Assembly (NCBI GenBank): GCA_900473795.1
Contig: UCMT01000006.1
Span: forward strand, 18,058 to 82,057
From: Hyphomicrobiales bacterium
Lineage (GTDB): Bacteria; Pseudomonadota; Alphaproteobacteria; Rhizobiales; Rhizobiaceae
Direction of reading: 5' to 3'
Length of the DNA: 64,000 nucleotides
In this document: positions 56,848 to 64,000 of the stretch, in pieces
Layout of the letters: every line of letters starts with the position of its first letter
Numbering within the stretch: position 1 is the stretch's first letter
Notes under the pieces: model-generated
The model's input: only the letters and a program-made list of their open reading frames with translations
The model's database searches: none
Told to the model about the DNA's origin: nothing
Program-made: the position numbers and the translations under genes

Positions 56848-57390
56848 CCGTATTCCATTCCTTCCCTGTGCTGAGTGGGCTCCGAAGGCGACGTCCACGT
56901 CTTGACTTCCTCGGCATGTGGTACGCCTCGATCGCCGTTTGGGATGATTGACGAAGGTCTCAACCTACCCATCTTGCCAACTTTCTCGTCTCGGCGAACG
57001 ACACCAATCGGTAGTATGCCGCGCAGCGACCGCCTCCCCCGATGTGATTAGATACGGTCAATCAGCAGCAGAATGGGGTTGCAAACGGGATTACGCGGAC
57101 CGGCTGCAAGCGATGGCGGCCGTAGGAACAGGTGGCGAGGGTCGGTATTGGCAGGCGGCTGCACCTGGTCGATTGACTGAAGAAATGACCCCCCTACCCA
57201 GTTTGTGGAAATATCCATCGCTGGTGGACGCGATATGATCGAAGCTCATCCCGCCGCGGATGAAATCGAACCGTACGCCTGACGCCTTTCTTCAATTGAT
57301 GGAAGAAAGGCGTTTTTTCGCCGGCAGGAATGCCGCGTTGTTCTGGCGCCTCACTTTCCCGTCATTTTGCGATTTCGATCGCGTGCGGAC
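56848..57390. other. Gap upstream of the CobW-like gene
   Basis: No gene is supported. Plus-strand frames near 57260-57529 are cut by low-complexity, Arg-rich sequence. The promoter for the CobW/secretion run should lie at the left end. Confidence 0.35.
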
Positions 57391-57597
57391 CTATAACGGG
57401 CTCATCCAGAGAAGGCCGGCGCAACCAGCCGCGACAAAGGCGAGACAAACCGCGATCGCCCGCCTGCTTGGCCCGCTGTGGTCAGATTTACGGTCACCGA
57501 AATCTCCCCGATACCCGAAGGCACGGTGATCCTCAGCGAGCGCGGAATTCAGGTATTCATCGTTGGCGTTAATGGCTGGCTCCTCCCCATTGCCCAT
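57391..57597 (-). CDS. Possible small membrane protein, 68 residues
   Basis: No homology recognised. A hydrophilic, acidic N-terminus (MGNGEEPAINANDEYL) is followed by one C-terminal membrane helix, AVCLAFVAAGCAGLLWM, ending seven residues from that helix. GGAAAGACCGGAT lies just before the ATG. The orderly layout suggests a real tail-anchored small protein, but its length and the competing plus-strand frames leave doubt. Confidence 0.45.
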   Translation of the reverse strand: MGNGEEPAINANDEYLNSALAEDHRAFGYRGDFGDRKSDHSGPSRRAIAVCLAFVAAGCAGLLWMSPL

Positions 57598-57757
57598 ATC
57601 CGGTCTTTCCGCGTTGCGATTTCCAGATGGCTGATGATGGAGAATAAGCGTAGTCTAAAACACGCATCGTTCCAGCTATCACTTTGGCTGAGGTCCCCAC
57701 TCCGGATGACAGCGCTTGTCTTGCCCCAACGCCGTTCCGGCCGTCCCAATCCAGGGA

Positions 57758-58966
57758 TTATGAGTAGTTGAAATGCGCGCCGGCGATGTCGGTGATATGC
57801 CTGCCGATCGGCAATGCCGATGTCGCAGCGGGTGAGGGCGCGTTGAGCACATGGATTGTGCGCGCCGTCCGTTCGATCAAAAAATCATGCAACAGACGGC
57901 CGTCGCGGTTGACGGCCTGGGCGCGGATGCCCGCTGGATGCGGATGCAGATCGGTCAGCTCGAGTTCGGGGCAGTAGCGCTGGCATAAGGCAAGATAGCG
58001 CCGACGGCTGAGCGAATTGGCAATCTCCGTCAGCCCGGAGCGCATGTTGTCGATGATCATTCGGCGGAAGCCGCGGAAACGTGCCATCTCCCAGAGGTCG
58101 TTGGAACTGACGTCCCCGAAGCGGTAGCCGTTGCGAGCAAAGGCAAGCACCGCATTCGGACCGACCGTCACAAAGCCGTCGATCATCGGCGTCAGATGCA
58201 CGCCGAGAAATGGCAGTGACGGATCCGGAATTGGATAGATAAGGTGCTCGACAATACGGTTCCTGTTGCTCCCCAGGCGGAAGTATTCGCCACGAAAAGG
58301 GATGATGGCAAGGTCGGCAGCAAGACCGCACAATCGCGCCAGCCGATCGGCGTTCATGCCGGCACAGGCAACGACATGGCGGGCGCGAAGCAGAATACCG
58401 TCGTTCAGCACGATCTCCACGCTGTCGTGTTGTTCGCTGATGTCGCGAACGTCGGCGCTCGTCATGATCGTACCGCCGGCATCGGTGAGGTTTGTGCCCA
58501 TGTGGCGGGTGATCCTGCCGTAGTCGACGATGCCTGATGCGGGAACGAAGAGCGCGCCGCAGCCGGTTACATGCGGCTCGCGCTCGACGAGTTCCTCCTT
58601 GCTGACATGGTGAACCAAAAGTCCGTTGGCGAGCGCACGCTCATGGAGCTTTTCCATGCGCGGCAGTTCGTCCGCACGAGTGGCCACAAGCAGCTTGCCA
58701 CGCTGTTCGAAGGGAATGCCATGCTCCTTGCAGAAGCGCATCGTCGCAGCGCTTCCCTGCCTGCAAAACTGGGCTTTCAGGCTGCCCGGTTCATAGTACA
58801 CGCCGGCGTGGATGACACCGCTGTTGCGCCCCGTCTGGTGGCCGGCAAGGATCGGCTCCTTTTCCAGGACGGCGATCGCAATGCCGGGAAAGCGCCGTGA
58901 CAGCTGCATGGCCGTCGACAGTCCGACAATGCCGCCGCCGATAACCACGATATCGAAATCCGCCAT
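57758..58966 (-). CDS. lhgO: L-2-hydroxyglutarate oxidase
   Basis: 402 residues. The FAD loop is VVIGGGIVGLSTAMQLS (about 6-22). LhgO features include GRNSGVIHAGVYYEPGSLKA, EREPHVTGCGALFVPASGIVDY and a C-terminal INAPSPAATSALPIG-like stretch (VLNAPSPAATSALPIG). It oxidises L-2-hydroxyglutarate to 2-oxoglutarate, clearing a by-product of malate dehydrogenase and of glutarate breakdown. Electrons go to quinone in E. coli. It starts at MADFDIVV, 55 bases after the wecC stop on the same strand, so it may be read with that cluster. Confidence 0.93.
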   Translation of the reverse strand: MADFDIVVIGGGIVGLSTAMQLSRRFPGIAIAVLEKEPILAGHQTGRNSGVIHAGVYYEPGSLKAQFCRQGSAATMRFCKEHGIPFEQRGKLLVATRADELPRMEKLHERALANGLLVHHVSKEELVEREPHVTGCGALFVPASGIVDYGRITRHMGTNLTDAGGTIMTSADVRDISEQHDSVEIVLNDGILLRARHVVACAGMNADRLARLCGLAADLAIIPFRGEYFRLGSNRNRIVEHLIYPIPDPSLPFLGVHLTPMIDGFVTVGPNAVLAFARNGYRFGDVSSNDLWEMARFRGFRRMIIDNMRSGLTEIANSLSRRRYLALCQRYCPELELTDLHPHPAGIRAQAVNRDGRLLHDFLIERTARTIHVLNAPSPAATSALPIGRHITDIAGAHFNYS

Positions 58967-59021
58967 CCGTCCGACGTCCCTTCCTCTCAGTCATCATCAG
59001 ATTGGAAGTTCGTAGCATTTG

Positions 59022-60278
59022 TCAGTGCCACGCGCCACGCGTGTCGTAGATAACTTTGCCTCCAAGGCGTGTATGCCTCATGGCCTTGAACGGTTCATGT
59101 TCGACAAGAAGGACGACAATGTCCGCGCGCTCGACTGCCTGATAGGCACCTTCCAAATGAAGATTACCATACTCTTGCAGCAGCTTGGGCATGACGCTGA
59201 CATAGGGATCCGAGACGAAGATATCCACCTCCGGCAGCGCCTTGGCGATAAGTCCGACAACTTCTATTGCCGGGCTTTCCCGGACATCGTCGACGTTCGC
59301 CTTGAAGGTCAGGCCGAGGCACGCCACGGTCGGCGTGCGGAACCGTTTCGCCTTCTCGACGACCTGCGCGGCGACATGATGCGGCCGATGATCATTGACC
59401 TCGCGTGCTGTGCGGATCAAGCGCGAGAGCTGCGGCGCTGCGGAAACGATGAACCAGGGATCCACCGGAATGCAGTGTCCGCCGACCCCAGGTCCTGGGT
59501 TCAGAATGTTCACCCGCGGATGCCTGTTGGCCAAGCGGATCACTTCCCACACATCGATATGAAGGGATTCGCTGATCAGGGAAATTTCATTGGCGAAAGC
59601 CAGGTTGACGTCGCGATAGGCGTTTTCAACCAGCTTGGCCATTTCGGCGCTTGCGGCATCGGTCAACAGGATTTCACCTTGAGCGAACAGGCGATAGATG
59701 GACGCTGCCTTTTCGGCGCATCTCGGCGTCAGGCCGCCGACGACACGATCGTTGGTGATGATCTCGATCATGATGCGGCCGGGAAGAACGCGCTCCGGGC
59801 AATGGGCGACGAATATGTCTGCGCCGGTTTCGCCGTCCCGTGGCATTTTGAGATCCGGTCGCAGGGCGCCGATCCAATCGCACACCTTCTGCGTCGTGCC
59901 GGGAGGGGAGGTGGACTCCAGAACCACGATGTTTCCGGAGCGCAACATCGGAGCAATCTGTTCCGCAGCCGCCTTCACATAGGACAGATCGGCGGTTCGA
60001 TCCTCGTTGAAGGGCGTCGGCACCGCGATGATGAAAGCGTCCGCTTCGGGTGTCTCGGTTGTTGCGGTCAGCCGACCCATGGCGACAGCACCGCTGACGC
60101 CCACGGCAAGGTCCGGCTCGACGAAGGGCACTTCCCCGCGCCTCAGGGCCGCGACAGTCGCCGGATTGATATCGACGCCAATGACGTCGATGCCGCGTGT
60201 CGCGATAGCGACGGCGGTTGGCAAACCGATATATCCCATTCCCAGTATGGCCAATTGGCCCTTGAACACGTCAGTCAT
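59022..60278 (-). CDS. wecC: UDP-N-acetyl-D-mannosamine dehydrogenase
   Basis: 418 residues of the UDP-sugar dehydrogenase family. The NAD loop is GMGYIGLPTAVAIA (near residue 13), the VPTPFN and ESTSPPGTT stretches follow, and the catalytic Cys lies in GPGVGGHCIPVDPWF. The C-terminal domain starts at LGLTFKANVDDVRESPA. The combination of VPTPFN and STSPPGTT is the WecC pattern rather than Ugd. It turns UDP-ManNAc into UDP-ManNAcA for a surface polysaccharide. The start at 60278 overlaps the end of the glycosyltransferase gene by eight bases. No wecB epimerase is in the window. Confidence 0.92.
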   Translation of the reverse strand: MTDVFKGQLAILGMGYIGLPTAVAIATRGIDVIGVDINPATVAALRRGEVPFVEPDLAVGVSGAVAMGRLTATTETPEADAFIIAVPTPFNEDRTADLSYVKAAAEQIAPMLRSGNIVVLESTSPPGTTQKVCDWIGALRPDLKMPRDGETGADIFVAHCPERVLPGRIMIEIITNDRVVGGLTPRCAEKAASIYRLFAQGEILLTDAASAEMAKLVENAYRDVNLAFANEISLISESLHIDVWEVIRLANRHPRVNILNPGPGVGGHCIPVDPWFIVSAAPQLSRLIRTAREVNDHRPHHVAAQVVEKAKRFRTPTVACLGLTFKANVDDVRESPAIEVVGLIAKALPEVDIFVSDPYVSVMPKLLQEYGNLHLEGAYQAVERADIVVLLVEHEPFKAMRHTRLGGKVIYDTRGAWH

Positions 60279-61101
60279 CGGCAAGGCTCCGAAGTTGGGC
60301 ATCCGGGAGCATCGGACTGCCAGGTGCTACAATATGGTCTGCGCCAGCGCTGTAGGGAAGATCGGGATGGAGCATCTCACGGGCGGTGAGTTGGGCGAAG
60401 CTGGTGTTGGTTTTCAGATAGCGCCACCAGAGCCGCCGGGGTTCCTGCAGCAGCCGGTAGGCCCATTCCATCCCGCATTTCTGCCACGCAATCGGTGCGC
60501 GTCGTGTCAGGCCAGCCATGATATCGAAGGAACCGCCGACGCCGTGCATCACGGGCACGTTGAGCGAGGCACCATAGGAGCCTAGAAATATCTCCTTCTT
60601 CGGCGAGGTCATCCCAAGGAAGAGCATATCGGCCCCAGACTCCCTGATGCCGGCAGCGATCTGCCCGGCTTCAGCGGCCTCATAGTATCCATGGTGGCTA
60701 TAGGCGATTTTCAGACCGGGAAAACGCTGGGCAACGACACGCTGCATCTCCGCGAGGATCTCGGGCTTTGCCCCCAGAAACGCGACGGAGCGCCCTTCTT
60801 GATGGGCAAGCAGGAGAAGCCGGCTGAAGATGTCGATCCCCGCCACACGCTCGGGCAGTGGTCGACCGAGCAATTTGCTCGCCCAGACGATGGACTGGCC
60901 ATCCGCCAGCAAAAGGTCGCATTCCATCAGCGATTCACGCAGCAGCGCATTTTTGCGCAGCTCCACGACCTTGGCTGCATTGAGAACGCCGAGAAGGATT
61001 GGCCGCCGTGTGACGAGCGCCGTATGGCAGCGCTCGATGACGTCATCCATGCGCATGGCATCCATGAACATGCCGAACAAAAGCTGACGTTGCGCTTGCA
61101 T
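60271..61101 (-). CDS. WecG/TagA/CpsF family glycosyltransferase
   Basis: 276 residues. Family hallmarks are CDLLLADGQSIVWASKLLG (holding the conserved Asp), LPERVAGIDIF, VAFLGAKPEI, and LFLGMTSPKKEIFL followed by GVGGSFDIMAG and MEWAYRLLQEPRRLWWRYL. These enzymes transfer ManNAc or ManNAcA to a lipid-linked sugar at the inner membrane, which fits the neighbouring wecC. The start at 61101 has AAGGAG eight bases before; the longer frame upstream is not protein-like. It overlaps wecC and follows the next gene's stop with a one-base gap, so the three are one operon. Confidence 0.92.
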   Translation of the reverse strand: MQAQRQLLFGMFMDAMRMDDVIERCHTALVTRRPILLGVLNAAKVVELRKNALLRESLMECDLLLADGQSIVWASKLLGRPLPERVAGIDIFSRLLLLAHQEGRSVAFLGAKPEILAEMQRVVAQRFPGLKIAYSHHGYYEAAEAGQIAAGIRESGADMLFLGMTSPKKEIFLGSYGASLNVPVMHGVGGSFDIMAGLTRRAPIAWQKCGMEWAYRLLQEPRRLWWRYLKTNTSFAQLTAREMLHPDLPYSAGADHIVAPGSPMLPDAQLRSLADD

Positions 61102-61102
61102 C

Positions 61103-62392
61103 TCAAATCTCCTTGGAGGGCGCTGGCGGGTCCTTTGCCGAGCCGGGGCCGAGCCTGGTGACCACTTCGCCCGAGAGCCACGCGTAGAGCAGCCAGCCCA
61201 ATTCATAAGGGCGGCATTCAAAGTCCACTTGATTGGGGGGGAAAAGTACATCGAGGGCCGGCATATGCAGGCCGGGAACCAATGCCGTCGTGATCGCCGA
61301 AATTGCCCGCACTGCCTTGCGAGGTTCGCGGCGCGCCACCTTACGCCAGATCACGCCTTTTTCGGGAACAACGAGCGGTACCGCGACCTCGGGATGCTTG
61401 TCGAGCCACCGCAGACCTTTGGCGATCGCCCGGGAGTGGTCGAAGCCTCCAGCTTCCCTGAGATCGAGCAATGCCATCGGGGCCATTGCGTGCTGGTGGA
61501 CGCTATAGACAGGGTAGCCTTCGACCACGCTTCCGTCGCGGGTATCATAGTGCCACCACCATTGCCCGGCTGGACCCTGCAAGGCGCAAATCCTTTCTGC
61601 GCATGCTTCGGCAGCCGAAAGGGCGGGAATGTCTCTCCGGGCAACATGAAGACGGGACAGTGCCTGTATCGGGTAAACCTGATCGGCAAAGCAGCCGATA
61701 TGCGCGCGCAAGCGTCCGCTTACCGATGCGGGGAGCATGTGCGGAAACAGCCCGGCCGGGGATAATCCCGACATCAGCCGTTTTGCGGCGAACGCGGTCA
61801 CATCCTCCGTGTCGCCGAATTGCTCTGCCGCCAGAGCGGCCGTCAGTGTCCATGCACAGTGAACCGTTGCGATGGGAGCGTCCGAGGCAAGCAACAGATG
61901 AAGCTTGCGAAAGAGTGGGGCTGCATGAAATCGTCCTGCCTCCGCGGCAGCCCACGCGGCCAACGCCACCGCGCCCGTGTCGGCGGATGTTTCGGCGCGT
62001 GCGGCGCATGCATGGGCCAGTTCGCACGCCGTGCTGCCGTTCAGTATCTGCTGCTGGATCGCCTCGTCGGCGTAGGATAACCCCAGCGCAACGATGGACG
62101 CATAGCGAAGACTGTCGCCTTCGAGCCGTTCCGAGCTGTGCGAACTTGTTTTGACTGCGCGCAGCGTATGGCCGAATGCCCCGTCGTTATGCATGCGCGG
62201 CAAGCCTCGCAATGCAACGCCCAGCAATTGAATGACCTGGGCCTGTCCCTCACGCGACGTCAATTCAATGGCTTCCAGCCGATCGAGCGTGCCGATGCGG
62301 CTTTGTTCGGGAGTTCGTCGGTTGGGACTATTGTTTTCCGATGGCGCGTTTTGTGTTCTCGCAGACAATGAATGCTGAAAATCAATTGGCAT
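61103..62392 (-). CDS. Unrecognised 429-residue protein of a polysaccharide operon
   Basis: No family recognised with confidence. The protein is soluble, helical and rich in Ala. Repeated helical units look like a toroid of alpha-alpha hairpins, and one striking stretch, QWWWHYDTRDGSVVEGYPVY followed by SVHQHAMAP (about residues 280-310), has an aromatic pocket with Trp, Tyr and His. Such folds occur in polysaccharide lyases, glycosidases and cyclases. No signal peptide is seen. GAGGGG lies before the ATG. It is translationally close to the glycosyltransferase gene downstream, so a role in modifying or checking the polysaccharide or its lipid carrier is plausible. Confidence 0.75.
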   Translation of the reverse strand: MPIDFQHSLSARTQNAPSENNSPNRRTPEQSRIGTLDRLEAIELTSREGQAQVIQLLGVALRGLPRMHNDGAFGHTLRAVKTSSHSSERLEGDSLRYASIVALGLSYADEAIQQQILNGSTACELAHACAARAETSADTGAVALAAWAAAEAGRFHAAPLFRKLHLLLASDAPIATVHCAWTLTAALAAEQFGDTEDVTAFAAKRLMSGLSPAGLFPHMLPASVSGRLRAHIGCFADQVYPIQALSRLHVARRDIPALSAAEACAERICALQGPAGQWWWHYDTRDGSVVEGYPVYSVHQHAMAPMALLDLREAGGFDHSRAIAKGLRWLDKHPEVAVPLVVPEKGVIWRKVARREPRKAVRAISAITTALVPGLHMPALDVLFPPNQVDFECRPYELGWLLYAWLSGEVVTRLGPGSAKDPPAPSKEI

Positions 62393-62720
62393 GAAAACCC
62401 CTCGCACTCGCGTTTAAAGGAGATGGCCGTTCACCAAGGTAGAAGCGAGCGCATCGTCCAAAGACGCGAAAAATCGGCGCGTCGACGACATGCTAGAAAA
62501 TCCCCGCAGATATTCCAGCGCACTCAAAGGCTTACCGAACCCACATTGGTATGCCGCCAATGGTATTGGAATACACCGATCGGCTTACCTGAATTGGGCG
62601 CCGTTAGCATTCCGGATTAGCGGTCGATCCGAAGGGGACGTAAGCTACGTCTCTCGACCGTCTTTCGGCCCGGACGCTTTTTCTACAAGGATGGCAGAAA
62701 TCCCTTGTAGGGGGTGCTGG
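62393..62720. other. Divergent intergenic region
   Basis: It lies between the unrecognised gene (-) and the glycosyltransferase gene (+). A plus-strand frame is open from 62490, but its first 77 codons are not protein-like. No clear promoter or dyad was found. Confidence 0.4.
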
Positions 62721-63698
62721 ATGCGAGAGCGCAAGATGGACGCTTCAACAAGACAACAAGAGCCTCAAACAGGCAGCACAGCAGCCGCCTTGGTGGCGCG
62801 AAGACTTGCGGTCGTGACGGTCACCTATAACAGCGCTTCCGTTCTATCCGGTTTGCTCGATAGCCTGGCCGCGGGGCTCGAAGGCATCGGGCATTATGAA
62901 GTGATTGTCGTCGACAACGACTCGCACGATCACTCTGTCGATCTCGCCCTTGCTCACCCGATCGGCGCTAGAATCATTCGAACGGGGCGCAATGCCGGCT
63001 ACGCCGCCGCCATCAATGCCGCGACCGCGACCATCGATCCGTGTACCGATTTGCTTGTTCTCAATCCGGACATCCGTCTGCAGCGTGGCTGCATAAGCAG
63101 CCTGTACGCAAGTCTTCATTCTGCCGGAGTGGCGGTACCGCAGGTCCGGGGAGAGGACGGCGACGTTTCGAGGTCCATCCGCCGCGAGCCGTCTTTGATG
63201 ACCGCATGGTCCGAGGCGCTGCTGGGCGGCACAGTGGCCGCTCGACTGGGGCTTGGTGAAATTGTCGGTGGTGCTGCTGTCTACAGGGACGGAGGCCAGG
63301 TCGAATGGGCAACCGGCGCCATCCTGCTCGTATCGGCCAAAGCCCGGGAAGCGGTCGGTGACTGGGATGAAAGCTTCTTCCTGTATAGCGAGGAAGTTGA
63401 CTATCTTCGCCGGGTTCGAGCAGCAGGCCTTAAGATCCTGTATGTTCCGCAAGCTCTGGCGATCCACATTGGCGGCGACTACCACAGCAGTCCTTTCCTC
63501 ACCGCGCTGATGACCGCCAATCGCATCAAATATTACCGGCGGCACCACAACGCCGCGGCGTCGGCACTGTTTCGGCTCGGTGTCATCGTCGGAGAAGGGA
63601 TTCGCCTTGCAGTCGGATTGGGGCATCGCTCGGCGTTCAGGGCCGCGGTCGGCTTCAGGGATGGCCACCTGGTGCCGACCCCCAACACGCCCGGCTAA
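62721..63698 (+). CDS. Family 2 glycosyltransferase (rhamnosyltransferase-like)
   Basis: About 325 residues of a GT-A fold. The N-terminal strand is VVTVTYNSASVLSGLLDSL, then VIVVDNDSHDHS, GRNAGYAAAINAA, and LLVLNPDIRL, which holds the metal-binding region. An FFLYSEEVDYLRRVRAAG motif (the ED-type acceptor site) completes it. Close relatives add rhamnose or other deoxy-sugars to polysaccharide chains. The start at 62721 has GGGGG six bases before; ATG 62736 is an alternative. It is divergent from the wec-like operon and probably serves the same glycan. Confidence 0.9.
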   Translation: MRERKMDASTRQQEPQTGSTAAALVARRLAVVTVTYNSASVLSGLLDSLAAGLEGIGHYEVIVVDNDSHDHSVDLALAHPIGARIIRTGRNAGYAAAINAATATIDPCTDLLVLNPDIRLQRGCISSLYASLHSAGVAVPQVRGEDGDVSRSIRREPSLMTAWSEALLGGTVAARLGLGEIVGGAAVYRDGGQVEWATGAILLVSAKAREAVGDWDESFFLYSEEVDYLRRVRAAGLKILYVPQALAIHIGGDYHSSPFLTALMTANRIKYYRRHHNAAASALFRLGVIVGEGIRLAVGLGHRSAFRAAVGFRDGHLVPTPNTPG

Positions 63699-64000
63699 CC
63701 CATAGCCAATCCCTTTGCGTAAGCTCTTCCTTTCGCGAATCAGTGCAAGCGAAACGGCTGCCTTGCGCCTCCTCCCAGCGAGCGAACTGTGGAAAACGCC
63801 CGGAAGAGCGGTTGAACCAAGGGTTCTTATACTCTTAGGTTGCCGAGAAAAATTTTTCAAAAAAAAAGATGTCGAATTTGCCCGTTGGCACGGTGGCAGT
63901 AGGTTTGAAATTTTTTTCCAAATAGTTTCAGCAGAGTAGTCAGACTGCAAGTTGCGCTTTTGTATGATTATTTAAAAATTTTGAAAAGTTTATTTTTCGT
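63699..64000. other. AT-rich region after the glycosyltransferase gene
   Basis: No gene is supported in this stretch. From about 63840 to the end the sequence becomes strongly AT-rich, with a run of nine A and the 12-base palindrome GAAAAATTTTTC at 63847-63858. It probably holds the promoter of a gene beyond the window. Confidence 0.45.

Noticed and set aside
63890..63910. TTGGCACGG as part of a sigma-54 promoter
   Set aside because: The -12 half is CAGT rather than TTGC.
1..64000. Insertion sequences, prophage, CRISPR and tRNA genes
   Set aside because: No transposase, integrase, repeat-spacer pattern or cloverleaf was found on reading both strands. A dedicated tRNA scan could still find a missed case.

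Overview
The window is a GC-rich, gene-dense stretch with few non-coding gaps and no tRNA, rRNA, insertion sequence or CRISPR array that I can see. It looks like an alphaproteobacterium of the Rhizobiaceae (Rhizobium/Agrobacterium/Sinorhizobium group). The evidence is a type III cellulose operon (bcsN-bcsA-bcsB-bcsZ-TPR gene), a divergent dctA / dctBD pair with a sigma-54 promoter and tandem upstream dyads, a TadG/TadE cluster, and eutB-eutC-eat without microcompartment genes. The genus is not fixed by what I can see.

Layout. 1-244: end of a GGDEF protein. 525-6350: a compact signalling operon with a periplasmic ligand-binding protein, a TorS-like hybrid histidine kinase with two receivers, a lone receiver, and a receiver fused to a class III nucleotide cyclase. 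6663-10102: a small hypothetical protein, an FAD/NAD(P)-binding protein and alkanesulfonate monooxygenase SsuD. 10308-17845: an alpha-2-macroglobulin with an intact thioester motif, translationally coupled to penicillin-binding protein 1C. 18033-26809: the cellulose operon. 26849-27801: glutathione peroxidase and acylphosphatase. 28161-31694 (minus): ethanolamine ammonia-lyase and its permease, preceded by a near-perfect sigma-54 promoter. 32174-36214: a sugar ABC transporter split into two divergent arms, one containing an NAD-dependent epimerase. 36590-42242: a hypothetical protein, a membrane GGDEF-EAL protein with an orphan sugar-binding protein beside it, and an AraC regulator. 42734-45237: TadG-TadE-TadE. 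45599-50383: dctD, dctB and dctA. 50478-56847 (minus): a Tat-exported Hint-domain protein, then a run of cobW-like GTPase, 102-residue protein, C39-like type I secretion ABC transporter and HlyD adaptor. 57758-63698: L-2-hydroxyglutarate oxidase, UDP-ManNAc dehydrogenase, a WecG/TagA glycosyltransferase, an unrecognised 429-residue protein and a divergent family 2 glycosyltransferase.

How the parts may work together. Three themes recur. (1) Cell surface and envelope: cellulose, Tad proteins, polysaccharide sugars, the A2M/PBP1C pair and type I secretion. (2) Second messengers: c-di-GMP enzymes, a c-di-GMP-responsive cellulose synthase and a predicted adenylyl cyclase. (3) Carbon and nitrogen scavenging under sigma-54: C4-dicarboxylates and ethanolamine. 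Two loci pair an orphan periplasmic binding protein with a membrane signalling enzyme. The first (525-6350) is the best candidate for an undescribed ligand-to-cAMP system. The second most interesting locus is the Hint-domain protein next to the CobW/type I secretion run.
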